From Neoceratodus forsteri (Eukaryota; Chordata; Ceratodontiformes; Ceratodontidae), in the NCBI GenBank assembly GCA_016271365.2, contig CM028131.1, forward strand, positions 287,251,001 to 287,315,000: a DNA stretch of 64,000 nucleotides, written 5' to 3'. Positions 42,576-51,943 of this stretch are shown piece by piece. Every line of letters starts with the position of its first letter. Position 1 is the stretch's first letter. The notes beneath the pieces are model-generated. The model saw only the letters and a list, made by a program, of their open reading frames with translations, did not search any database and was not told where the DNA came from. Position numbers and translations under genes: made by a program.

Positions 42576-43800
42576 CCAAACGCCTTCCTGATGCTCTCTG
42601 TGTCCTGCTGCAAGCACCCTCAGGAATCATTAACTCGGTTACTCCCATGATCCTTTCAGCCTCTCTTTTCTTGATCTGCCAGGCTAGCAGTTTACCCCCA
42701 TGGTCCCCGTCAAAATAGGCACCGGCATTGGCCAACAAAATAGATCTCTCCAATTGGGAGCTGTTCAAGGTGTTATACTGCCATTTTAATTTTTGAATCA
42801 CGTTGTATAGCACTCTGGTTGGCTTGGTTTTATGGGCAGATTCACATGCAGTAGTTTCTATTTTGAGTGAGGCCAGGGAACTCTCCTCCCCCCATCTTAT
42901 GGCGTGTAGCATAAGAGATAGATTGGCCCCAATAAAGGCCTTTAGGGCCTCCCAGTGGGTTCCATGAGTGGTGTCACCCCTCCCATTATAAAAAAGAAAT
43001 TCTTGTATGCTCCCTTTCATGTATTCTATATAGCCTTGGTCCTTCAGAAGGAGCGGGTCTAGTTTCCAACAACGGGACAAATGAGGGGACTCTGAAAGCC
43101 TCAGTGTGAGACAATGATGCACATGATCTGAAACCAGGATTGGAAGATAGTCCGCTTCCCCAGCCCCCATCAGCAATGCAGTTGAGACTAGTATTCTGTC
43201 TATTCTAGCGTATGATTGATGCACATGGGAAACAAAGCTGTAATCCCTCCCAGTTGGGTTGGCGTGCCTCCATGCATCAACCAGCTCCATTCCCCCCTAC
43301 ATTTGTCCCAAAGCTCTGGCATTTCAGGTGGGTGGGATTATGGTGGCTTTGGAGTGGTCCATGACTGCATCAAGCACACAATTAAAATTCCCACCAATAA
43401 CCCAGACACCCTCCCATTGGGACATGCCCAGTGCCAATCGCTGAAAAAACCCTGGTTCCTCAATGTTTGGGGTATAGATTGACCCAATGAATAGTGTACC
43501 CCCAACCGGAATGTTCACCTTTGCAAGTGTGTATCTGCCTGCAGAGTCCACCAATGTTTCCACCACTTCCGCTCGAAGGCTACGGAAAATCCAAACTGAG
43601 GCACCCCTGGCCTTCAATGATTACATGGATGACACCCACATTCCCCCCCCATAAATTTGGCAGTCTTTTGGGTATTCAATGCTGAGAAATGGGTCTCTCG
43701 TAACAGCATGATTTGCCCTCTTATTCTGCGTGCCTCCGCCATAACTTTCTTGCACTTCAAAATCAACTTAAGTCCATTGATGTTCTACATGATCACCTTA
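42576..43800 (-). pseudogene. Tx1/L1-like LINE 2 ORF2, endonuclease domain
   Basis: 43800 to about 43620 contains 'NINGLK' and 'IMLLRETHFS' (catalytic glutamate region). 43617-43324 gives 'FIGSIYTPNIE' and 'WVIGGNFNCVLD' (GDFN with D to N). 43290-42535 gives 'MELVDAWRHANPTGRDYSF', 'SYARIDRILVS' and 'LPILVSDHVHHCLTLRL', where SDH is intact. The GDFN change alone should disable it. Three frames are needed. Confidence 0.87.
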
Positions 43801-44724
43801 ATATTACTTGCCATCATCCCCCCCCCAAAGGACACATAACCCGACCAAATAGATAGCATTGTTCACCCAGAACCAATTTTTGAACATAAGTTTTTTAACG
43901 GATCCCAAAAGGACCCCCCAATGCCCCCCAACAACTTTCAAAACTTCCAACCCCAAAACACATTGCAAACATGAGCTGGGGTGCCACGGCCAGCCCAAAA
44001 GGAGAAACTGTGACAGTAAAAAATTGCTCTCCAGAGCCAGCACACGGCAACTCACCAGCCACATCCCCAACAATACACGGTCCCCCAGCTACCACCCTTA
44101 CTAGCAAGTCCCCAGAAAATTCAAACATTACCCACAACATACACCCCCCCAACAAGCAACTCAACCACCGCAACCCCCCACCCCACCCCAGTGGGTAAAA
44201 CGCAACCCGCAAAGACCCCTACTGCAAACACTTGGCAGAAAAAAGGTAACCACATTACATTTGTGAGCACTGGGACATCATAAGAACTATGCCCATTGCA
44301 AAAAGCTGTGACATACTGATAAAAAACATTAACTACAGAGCCACAATATTACTAGTCAAAAAGAAAGCTTTAAGAGCAGCACAAGTGCGGAAGTCCAAAT
44401 ATCTAGTGAATTCAGTTCCCTCACTTGAGGCTAAGGGATGAACACACTTCCATGGCTTAAATCCACAGCATAAGCCCCATAGTGGTATTTCGAGCCTACC
44501 TGCCGATACCTGTGTCCCCAGACACAATCGGGAGGCCTACCCAAGTAGGAACTCAAAGCAACCAAAAGCCAAAAACTGCTGGCAGCCCGTTAGGTATAAG
44601 AAAACACAGTAACATTAACATACTAAGTACTGGGCCTCAGGCAGATAGAAAAGTATAAGGCACTTCAGGGCTATGAGCTGAGGACATAAGAGCCCCAGAA
44701 AAATTAGATTAATTAATATCATAC
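43801..44724. other. Stretch between ORF1 and ORF2 of LINE 2
   Basis: No coding homology. C-rich on the plus strand at 43900-44200, giving several Pro/Thr-rich chance frames. As in LINE 1 there is about 1 kb between the recognisable ends of ORF1 and ORF2, so a long spacer may be normal for this LINE group. Confidence 0.5.
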
Positions 44725-45586
44725 TTAACTGAAGTCAGGTTTCTGTGGCTTGCGCCCTGTCCCTCCTGGTCTCCTCCTCAGCAACCCACTTTTCAGCAGC
44801 TTTAGGACACAAAAAGAAACACGGTGCTTGGCCCAGCCGGTCAACCTGAAGGCGAGCTGTATATTGAAAGCTGAACGACCACCACAGGCTGTGCAACTTG
44901 CTCTTAATTTAGGTAAATTTCTCCTTACTATAGTCTTGGTAAATGAACACCCTCGTATTCTCAAAATATATGGGCTCTGCTTGCTTGGTCTTTTGTAGCA
45001 TCTCCTCTTTGTCAGTGAAATGAAGGTACTTTATCAGGCAATGTCTCGTCCTCTCTCCAGGCTTAGGCAGCAGCCCAACACGATGAGCCCTCTCTATTTC
45101 AAACTCCTTGTGGTCCTTGGGTATGTCCAGCTGCTGCACCAGCCATCTCTGTAGGCCTTTAGTGATATTTTGACCCTTCATCCACTCTGGCAAGCCGATG
45201 ATGTGGAGATTGGACCTCCGTGAGCAGTTCTCCTGGTTGTCAATCTGCTGCATCAATTCCTCGAGGGAGGATTTCAGTCCATTTCTCTCTGCCGATACTG
45301 CTGACAGGGAGTCCTCCAAAATGCTCACTCTCTGCTCTAACTCAGCGATCTGACTTGTGTGCTCCGTGAATGTCTCCGAGAGTCCCGTTACCACTTCTTG
45401 TAGGTGGGTAAGTTGGGCAGTGATGTTTGCAAAGCCAGATATCATTTCTTGCTGCATTTGCAGCAGTGTAGAGGTGACCCCGGCCAATGATTTAGTTAGA
45501 GCCTCCATATCTGTCTCTCCACTGGAGCCTGCAGGCTCAGAACACGAGGTCTGCTGTCTGCAGTCAGCCTCTGCTGTCTCCCCCAC
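44725..45586 (-). pseudogene. Tx1/L1-like LINE 2 ORF1
   Basis: 45586-44909 is a 225-codon frame: an acidic N-terminus, a coiled coil at about residues 30-115 ('LEQRVSILEDSLSAVSAERN'), an RRM-like part 'SRRSNLHIIGLPEWMKG', 'FEIERAHRVG' and 'HCLIKYLHFTDKEEMLQ'. After a shift near 44940 the C-terminal domain continues in 44964-44725 ('FTKTIVRRNLPKLRASC', 'NIQLAFRLTGWAKHRV'). Same domain order as ORF1 of LINE 1 (13441-12464). Family role: RNA-binding chaperone in the LINE particle. Confidence 0.88.
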
Positions 45587-45782
45587 TCAAGATGAGTTTG
45601 CCACTTCAAAATGCAGTTCCCCCTGTCAGTTTTGTGTCTTGCTCAATGCCGTGAGAAGCATGGGAATAGGCAAATTAAGTTCTGAAGACTTGTAAGACAT
45701 TTAACAGCTCTTTTAGACTAATTAATATGTGATGCCCCAAGGAACTGACTAGTACACGTCTGCCATGTCTGAAGGTTAGCCA

Positions 45783-46470
45783 GTACAATAAATCTTGACT
45801 GAAAACTTGGCATGAGCAATGTGCCAGCAAGATGGGTTCCAAGAATGTTGACACCTGATCAGAAACAAGCCAGAATAAGGGACATTTCAAGCCAACTTCT
45901 TGAACAATACAAGAGGGATCCAGCGAACTTTATCAGTTGTAACACTGGATGAAACCTGGGTTCACGATTCTGATCTGGAGTCTAAACAGCAAAGCAAAGA
46001 ATGGAAACATTATGTATCTCCAATGCCAAAAAAGTTCAAGCAGGCTGCCTCAAGTGACAAAATCATGGCCTCGGTCTTCTGGGACTCTGAAGGTGTGATC
46101 ATGATTGATTATCTTCAAAAAGGAAAGACAATAACTGGGAGTACAATGCTGAACAGTTGTGCAAGCTGAGAGAAGCCATCAAAGCCAAACGTCGTGGAAA
46201 ATTGAGGTGAGGTGTTTTGCTCCTGCAAGACAATGCTTCACCCCACACAGCACAGGTTGCAGTGGCTGCTGCAACAGAATGTGGGTATGAACTGCTTCCT
46301 CACCCACCCTACTCACCAGATCTTGCTCCTTCAGACTTCTGCCTGTTCCCAAAACTGAAGGCTGAACTCTGTGGAGAGAGATTTGCTACTGACGAAGAGG
46401 TGATAGCTGCTATAGAGGGGTTTTCAGGGGGGCCAAGACATAGAATTCTACCATGAGGTGATAATGCTAG
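45783..46470 (+). pseudogene. mariner transposase, catalytic part (DD34D)
   Basis: Continues from 39043. Read across three frames: 'ARWVPRMLTPDQKQAR' (the conserved WVPxxLT linker), 'DETWVHDSD' (first catalytic Asp), 'VFWDSEGVIMIDYLQKGKTI', 'LLLQDNASPHTAQVAV' (second Asp) and 'PYSPDLAPSDFCLFPKL' (third). With 34 residues between the last two aspartates this is the DD34D pattern of true mariners. All three acids are present, but stops and shifts (near 46170 and 46210) prevent function. Confidence 0.92.
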
Positions 46471-46589
46471 AGTGATGCTGGACTAAGTGTATTGAACTGA
46501 AAGGAGACTATGTTGAAAAATAAAATAATGCTAGGTTCATAGTGCATTTCTTTCTATGTCAGGCCGCAAATGTCTTGATCGACCCTCAT

Positions 46590-46904
46590 AGATAGTTTAT
46601 TTTAAAATGCCTTTCTAAAAAACAAGGTGTTTATAGTAAAGTCAGAACTTATAAATAAAAACATGTAACCATTTCACTCTAATCATAAATCGTTGCAATA
46701 AAAAAGCATTCTTATATTGCAGCTAACATTACAGGCAGTGCAGGTACCCATGGTTATTTCAGTCCCCTATAAAAGTCTGTCCAAAAAGCCTTGTCTGCAA
46801 TCTACTTTGAAAGGTGGTGACAGAAGGGGCAAATCAAATATCCATGGGAAGCTGTTCCAAAGGGTACCCGGTTTGATTAGATTAGTGCTACCAGAATAGT
46901 ACCA
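46590..46904 (-). mobile_element. L2-like LINE 3' end
   Basis: The minus strand encodes a decayed end of an L2-type ORF2 ('WNSLP'-region equivalent 'YPLEQLPMDI', then 'FQSRLQTRLFGQTFIG'), resembling in layout 30720-30923. Rejoins 47403-48030 after an insertion. Confidence 0.55.
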
Positions 46905-47402
46905 GTCAGCTGAGCGCTAGTCTGTTTAGCGCTACCCCGGACAGCGAGAGGGGATTTACAGTGCTTGCAGTAAGTGCTCCCCTTGTCGCTGTCCATGGTG
47001 CCAATTGTGAACAAGAGCACCAGAATCCAGGAAGCTGGCCAAGCTGGAACTGTGGCATGGAGGGCTGGAGCATAGAGTAGCTCAGCCATTGCTATTGGAG
47101 ACCCAGGTTCTAATCCTGGTCTCCAGTCATTTTACACGCCCTGGGACTTCGTTTTTTTTTTTTTTTCCAGGAGCCATGGAAATAGTATTCCATGGCCCCA
47201 GACATTTAACTTGTCCCATGATCCGCTCCCCCCCAGGAGTGAGAATAATTAAGTCCAGGGGGTGCGGGGGCAAAGCCCCCCACAAAACAAAATTCGGTGC
47301 TATTTTTGGCGTGTGGTCCTTGACCACGCTATTCTTGTAGGTGCTGTTTGGACCCAGTGTCATTCCAAAGTAGGGGAGCAGGTACCAAAAAGGCTCTGCC
47401 CC
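46905..47402 (+). mobile_element. tRNA-derived SINE with GC-rich core, family S3 copy 1
   Basis: It interrupts L2 coding sequence. 47065-47125 has a tRNA-like head: 'gagtagctcagccattgc' and 'gacccaggttctaatcctgg' (B box). The body at 47225-47300 carries 'ggagtgagaataattaagtc', then 'gcaaagccccccacaaaaca', the core shared with 59430-59530 and 60960-61060. 46905-47045 has a short palindrome 'agcgctagtctgtttagcgc' of unknown origin and may be a separate piece. Confidence 0.7.
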
Positions 47403-48030
47403 GGCCAGTTTTAATCTTACCTTTTGAACACCTGACATGCCTGTACCAGCAGAATGTAACTCACAGATATTGGGTGGGTTGCTAGAAGCTCCCCCAGGTA
47501 CTGGGGTACCAGTCCCATTAGGGCCTTATAGGTTAGAAGAAGGCTCTTAAAGTCAATCTCCCATCTAACTGGTAGCCAGTGCAACAAACACAGCGCAGGA
47601 GTGGTATGATCACTCCATATAGTGGTAACAGGTCTGACTGCAGTGTTCTGCATCAGCTGGAGATGGTGGGTGTGACATGCTGGAAGGCTCCAACAGAGTG
47701 CATTGAAGTATTCAAGGTGAGAGATGATGACAGCATGCACTAGTGTTAAGAGATCATCCTGGTTAACATAGGGGTGCAGTCCAGCTATGTTATTCAAATG
47801 ATAAAAGTCAGTGCTGACCACAACAGACACCTGAGGTACAAATATCAGCCGATTATCAAGAATGACCCCCAAATTGTAACCCCACTGCCAAGCCTTAGGT
47901 CTATCAGCCCCAATGATAGGAAGATCTAGGTTCCCCAAAATGGATGATCTAAGTCATTCTGGTCCCACCAGTAACAACTCGTTTTGCTGGGATTCAGCTT
48001 CAACCCACTATGGGCCATCCATCAATGGAT
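47403..48030 (-). pseudogene. L2-like ORF2, post-RT region
   Basis: One 173-codon minus frame (47938-47417): 'NLGVILDNRLIFVPQVS', 'FYHLNNIAGLHPYVNQDD', 'LTLVHAVIISHLEYFNAL', 'HHLQLMQNTAVRPVTTIW' and 'LCLLHWLPVRWEIDFKSLLL', matching the L2 region after the FADD box. It is open but not complete: RT core and endonuclease are missing. An older relative of the L2 at 30676-31378. Confidence 0.87.
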
Positions 48031-48049
48031 CTGTATGTTAAACATCATA

Positions 48050-49105
48050 TCCCACTCATCTGCCCATTTTGACACACTGTCTAAATGTCTCTCTGTATGC
48101 TTTCAGCTTTTTCTTGACTATCCCACACTCCTCTTAATTTAATGCCATCTATAAACTTGATAACCCAATGTGTTTTTCCAACACTTTGCTTGTTTATATA
48201 GATATTAAACAGTAATTGACCCAGTTCTGATCCCCGTGAAACTCCACTAGCCACTTCTTCTTCCACTGATATGAATCAGTTTATTTGAACTTATTGTCTC
48301 CTGTTACTCAAACCATTTCCAGTCTATTTCACTACCACGCTGTTTAACCCAACTGAATCCAGTTAACTAACCACCTTGCTATGTGATATCATGTTGAATG
48401 CTTCACTGAAGACCAGAAATACAACTTCCACTGGTATACCCTTTCTAGGTTTTTATTGATCAATTTATAAAAGCTCAGCAAATTTGTCAGGCATGATCTC
48501 CATTCAGTAAAATCATGCTGCACCTGATCTACCCCTGCCCTTTTAGTTTATCTTAATAGTTTTCTCTTATGAAACATTCCATTACTCTATATAACACTGA
48601 TGTTAGACTGACTGGTCAGTGATTTGACATTCCTCCCATCATGATTTTTGAACAGCGATATCACCATAGCCTCCCTTCAGTCACTAGGGCTCTAAGATGC
48701 TGGTTCGACAAATATTTTGTCGACAGACATTACAGCAATGGATTTATGTCGACCGCAATTTGCGGTCGAGATAAATCCATGGGAGAAACAGTTGCTGTTT
48801 ATCGAGGGGCCCTGCCCCATGCAGCCCCCAGATTTAGGGATAATAAACTCTGAGTCAGAGCTGATTCAGAGAGAGGGTGCAGGACCAGGGGAAAGAGTGC
48901 CAGGGTCCCGGGCGGACTTTACAACAAACTGAAGATATTGTCGATATCGACATGTTCACTGTAAAGATTTTGCAGTGTGGAGGGCATACTAGTCACGGCA
49001 AACATTTCTTTCTCTAGGGATGATTTGAATAAATGGGCTAGCAGCTTTGAGATCATCAGTGCCACTTCCTTAATTACTCTGAGGTGGATCTCATCAGGCA
49101 CAGCT
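48050..49105 (-). pseudogene. CR1-like LINE RT fragment with a palindromic insert
   Basis: From high to low coordinates the minus strand gives 'PDEIHLRVIKEVALMISKLL' (49105), then after an insert (about 48690-48955) 'FTEWRSCLTNLLSFYKL', 'LYFWSSVKHST' (the LDFSKAFDT box, catalytic Asp lost) and 'GVSRGSELGQLLFNIYIN' with 'KFIDGIKL' (FADD reads FIDG). It is inactive. The order and wording are CR1-type. Confidence 0.8.
48690..48955. repeat. Palindromic MITE-like insert in CR1 sequence
   Basis: A strong hairpin: 'tggatttatgtcgaccgcaa' pairs with 'tttgcggtcgagataaatcc' at 48737-48780. Shorter tcga-centred palindromes lie near both ends ('cgacaaatattttgtcg' near 48707, 'gtcgatatcgac' near 48939). 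It separates two collinear pieces of CR1 RT. Probably a MITE; ends not defined to the base. Confidence 0.7.
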
Positions 49106-49287
49106 GTGGAGGGCTTTAAGAAGGCACTTAAAACACACATCTGGCACAAAGCTTACCCCGATTAATGGTTTTATTCTTTGAATACTGGATTTTAATGATT
49201 TATTAATTGTTGTTTTATCTGTTTTACTGTTCAGTGCCTTGACAATGGAAAGGTGCTATATAAATAAAATTATTATTATTAGTTATC
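49106..49287 (+). mobile_element. L2-type LINE 3' end
   Basis: The plus strand encodes 'GFKKALKTHIWHKAYPD' and a stop, then a 3' UTR with 'tgccttgacaatggaaaggt', 'gctatataaataaaatt' and an (att)n tail at 49268-49280. This is the standard L2-type 3' end; only about 180 bp is left. Confidence 0.85.
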
Positions 49288-49624
49288 CACCTTAATGTTA
49301 TGCAGTCTATCACCTTTTCTCTTATAAATATGATTACAAAGCCTTTTCTCTTGCAAGTACGATTTCAAAACACTTTTTTCTATAGTGGCTGGGGGATAGA
49401 GGGTGGGATGCGGTGCTACTTGGGCTGGGAAAAGGGGCTTTTAGTATTCTTTGGTGACTGGGAGGGATCAGGGTGGAATAGGGTGCTGTAAGGGTGGGGG
49501 AAGAGTATTTAATGTGTTTATTTTTAGAAAACTGTGCTAGCATGAAGTGATGAATTGGCATGTGATGTTTTGCACTTCAACAATTCACTGGCATTAGCTG
49601 AAAGAAATAACAAACATTTATTAA
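49288..49624. other. Unassigned sequence
   Basis: No gene or known repeat. Two similar G-rich phrases (about 49390-49440 and 49460-49500, 'gggtgggatgcggtgct' and 'ggtggaatagggtgct') suggest a local duplication. Confidence 0.4.
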
Positions 49625-49960
49625 ATTATTTATTTATTCATTTCAATTTTTTTTAACCGGGACACTTGCTGGACCCCGAAGGACCCTTTTTCAGGGGCAA
49701 CACAGAGTTAGTTACATGTACAATATTTTGGCAATGATAACAAATACACAAATGGTACAGAGGCTCAGGCCATACAGTTCATTAGTGAAAACAAAGTACA
49801 GAGTGACAAGCATGAGGGTAAAACAAGTACACATTCAGGCTAAGAAGGAAAGTGCAATGAACAATAGATATGGCTAAGGGACGACCTGACAACTCAAATT
49901 GCCTGGGGCCTTGGGTCGGCTGGGGCAGCCAGGTAAGGCACAGTGCCTACATACAGGCAC
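49625..49960 (-). mobile_element. LINE 3' UTR-like segment
   Basis: A T-rich start followed by 'aaccgggacacttgctgg' and a long AC-moderate stretch, like 33926 and 32900 in layout. Suggests a reversed L2-type 3' UTR. No coding homology to confirm it. Confidence 0.4.
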
Positions 49961-50284
49961 AGGTGCTGCTTTCTAGCTGATGCACTGGCATCACATAGAC
50001 AAGAAAAAGTCTGTCTAACAGGCAAACTATTTGTCTGACTTGTGTGATGCAATTTCCAATTGGAAGGATATACTGGCTTTTCTGGTTCTGCTGCTACCCT
50101 TTCCTTGTTATAGCTAAACTGGCTGATTCATAGCAACTGTGTGCAACTGTAATAAATAATGAGAGCCTACATCACTGAATTACTAGGCAACAGTCCAGTG
50201 GTAACAATCAAGTGAAGAAACAAAATCTGGTCTGAGTCACAATGGCTGCCAATGGGACAGCAGTGATATACAGTAATGCGAGTG
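49961..50284. other. Unassigned sequence
   Basis: No gene. A short imperfect hairpin, 'gcatcacatagacaag' near 49990 against 'cttgtgtgatgc' near 50040, is the only structure noticed. Confidence 0.4.
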
Positions 50285-50912
50285 ACATTAACCAGTTCAT
50301 AAATAATTTAATTTCATACCTCCCACGGGAGTGAATGTATGAGGCTGTAGCACATGAAAACCTCTACAGTGTAGAGGTCGTAACACGCTATAGCCTTGCC
50401 CATCATCACCGCTGGTGAGGGGAGAGGACTGAACACCCAATGGACTGCTTTTCTTTCCCAGGAAGGAGGGTTCATTGGCTCTGCTATGACTGCCACCAGG
50501 TGGAGGCCCAGTGGTAGTGTGGGTCAGAAGTGGCTTGAAGTGGGTGAGTTGCAGAAATCTTGAGGTGCAGACGTGCCTCCTCACACGCACTGACATGCAT
50601 GCCCCAGCTACAGGAAAGGGAGAAAAATGCAGAGGAAAATGGACAGAAGGGCAAGTGTACATGGTGCTCTGCACGTTGTCCCTCATATGCACCACTGCCA
50701 GGACCCCTGTTGGTAGCAACTGGATGACTGTCTGTGGAGGAGGATGGCCCTCCCCCCCTTCTGGCCTTGCCACAGGAGACAATTTATGGGGAAACATGGC
50801 TGACAAAGGAGTCCTGGAGAGTTTGGTTGCCGATGGGGGGTGGCAGCGACAGATCCGAAAGGAGCCAGCCTGCCCCGACCATGGAGAATAAACACCTTTA
50901 TAAAAAAAAAGA
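50285..50912 (+). other. GC-rich segment with polyadenylation signal and A-tail, unidentified
   Basis: The segment is richer in GC than its flanks and ends 'gaataaacacctttat' plus nine A's, which looks like a retroposed transcript on the plus strand. It opens with a hairpin, 'aacctctacagtgtagaggt', near 50358. Open frames on both strands (169 codons minus, 126 plus) share no recognisable family features and probably reflect composition. Candidates: processed pseudogene of an unknown RNA, or a SINE. No target duplication was found. Confidence 0.4.
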
Positions 50913-50940
50913 ATATGTCAATACTATTTTATTATTGTAG

Positions 50941-50944
50941 TGTC

Positions 50945-50979
<35 letters not shown>
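50941..50979. repeat. (TG)n(TA)n microsatellite
   Basis: 'tgtctgtgtgtgtg' runs into about 12 'ta' units. Confidence 0.95.
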
Positions 50980-51304
50980 ATACACTTCAACATTTTTTAA
51001 AATTTGAGACAGGTGAGTAAAACAGCTGCAGCTCCCAATGACACTAAAAGTATCATAGTAAAAGTTTCCAAACATAGAGTATTTACAATCACTACCCACC
51101 TCCAGTTAGAATAACCAAAATCAATGCATAAAATAAAAATCAGCCTGTAACACTGACATTTACTCAATATTCCCATCTCCATCTGAAATTGGGCACCGGA
51201 TGTAGTTTTAGGTAGCGGCCGTCATCAGGCATGTACCAACTGCCCAGACTGATTCTGGTGAGCAATCCAAACAATATTTTATATCATACAGAAAAGAAGA
51301 AAAC
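50980..51304. other. Unassigned sequence
   Basis: No coding region. Ends where the DIRS terminal repeat begins. On the minus strand near 51228 there is 'ctgatgacggccgctacc', which recalls Penelope 3' ends, but no GAAA box follows. Confidence 0.4.
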
Positions 51305-51782
51305 AATACTCACTGTAGCAATGTTGTTTCTTCCAAGGGGATCACTCACTAAGTTTAACAACAGCAATCTGTCCCCTGCAATGAGCAGTCCCAGAGCTTT
51401 TAGAATTTTATGCAAATTATGGAATTTAGAATGAAATTCATACTCTGCTGTGTGCTTACACTCACCCCTGCACTCTTAGTAACCAGGTAAGGCCCACTAG
51501 GCACAAGTGCCTGTTTTAACTCTAATGTCAGAGTTATTTCTGAAACGATGGTGAGCATTGACCACTAAAACTAGCTAAATGGCTACCAAAAATTCTAAAA
51601 TTGTTATGCAAAAATGTTTTAAAAGTTGTTAAAAGAAGGCACAACAAAATAATTGGTTATGAAAAAATAAAGTTACTTAGACCACTTAGCAACAGTTGTA
51701 AAGGCACTGTAACAAGTAATGCTCAAACAAGTAGAAAAGAAACGGATTCTCGTTTGAACCTTTTTCCAGGTTCTGGAAGGGG
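51305..51782 (-). repeat. DIRS 3' inverted terminal repeat
   Basis: 51376-51470 is the reverse complement of 63897-64000 at roughly 85% identity, including 'gaatttcattctaaattcca' seen from the minus strand. Similarity weakens but continues inward to about 51780. The outer 75 bp (51305-51379) pair with the internal complementary region. A 42-bp SINE tail sits inside at 51477-51518. Confidence 0.85.
51477..51518 (-). mobile_element. 42-bp SINE S2 tail fragment
   Basis: The minus strand reads 'aaaacaggcacttgtgccta' followed by 'gtgggccttacctggttac', the same as the tails of the S2 SINEs at 38049 and 42342. It is flanked by 'actct' on both sides and absent from the other terminal repeat, where the two flanks are joined. 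Confidence 0.85.
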
Positions 51783-51855
51783 AGGCAGGAATTAGGGATT
51801 GTTAAAGTTAGTGAGGGATCCCTTAGGAAGAAATAACATTCCTATGGTGAGTATT
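51783..51855. repeat. DIRS internal complementary region
   Basis: The reverse complement of this 73-bp block ('aatactcaccataggaatgt', 'tatttcttcctaaggg', 'tccctcactaactttaac') matches the element's outer end at 51305-51379 at about 80%. DIRS elements carry such a block beside the 3' terminal repeat, thought to template joining of the ends into a circle. Confidence 0.8.
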
Positions 51856-51943
51856 TTTTTTTTCTTCAGGCCCCTGAAATCCCTCTCTTAAGTGTAACAA
51901 GTGCAGACTCCACAGCAGTACCTTAGGAGGCTGGGTACAGAAC

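Larger units (their letters stand above)
39044..45782 (-). mobile_element. Tx1/L1-like LINE 2, nearly full length, 6.7 kb
   Basis: Minus-strand LINE inserted in the mariner transposase. Flanks 'gtacaagcaatct' (39031-39043) and 'gtacaataaatct' (45783-45795) form a 13-bp duplication with two mismatches. The 3' end has 'aataaactatttttttggg' followed by an A-run. Order on the minus strand: ORF1 (45586-44725), ORF2 endonuclease (about 43800-42576), RT (42299-40953), C-terminal (to about 40133). It holds a SINE (42342-42570) and a foldback repeat (39228-39560). Frameshifts make it inactive. It is a different subfamily from LINE 1 judging by protein divergence. Confidence 0.9.
38548..46587 (+). mobile_element. 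mariner DNA transposon, split by a 6.7-kb LINE
   Basis: The terminal inverted repeats are 'gagggtcaatcaagaagttt' at 38548 and 'aaatgtcttgatcgaccctc' ending at 46587, with homology continuing for about 30 bp including 'aatgcactatgaacctag'. Transposase coding lies at 38720-39043 and 45783-46470. The TA duplication normal for mariners is not clear. Transposase has stops and frameshifts. Confidence 0.9.

Noticed and set aside
43895..44212. Gly/Trp-rich 105-codon minus-strand frame
   Set aside because: It arises from C-rich spacer sequence in LINE 2; overlapping frames on the other strand are equally open.
47065..47125. Possible tRNA gene
   Set aside because: The head is followed by a SINE body and lacks a plausible full cloverleaf; the same holds for the heads near 17697, 31450, 38049, 42342 and 59690.
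50297..50806. 169-codon minus-strand open frame and 126-codon plus-strand frame
   Set aside because: Both strands are open over the same GC-rich stretch and neither protein has recognisable features.
51210..51235. Fourth hammerhead-like motif on the minus strand
   Set aside because: A CTGATGA-type box is present but no GAAA box or stable stem follows.
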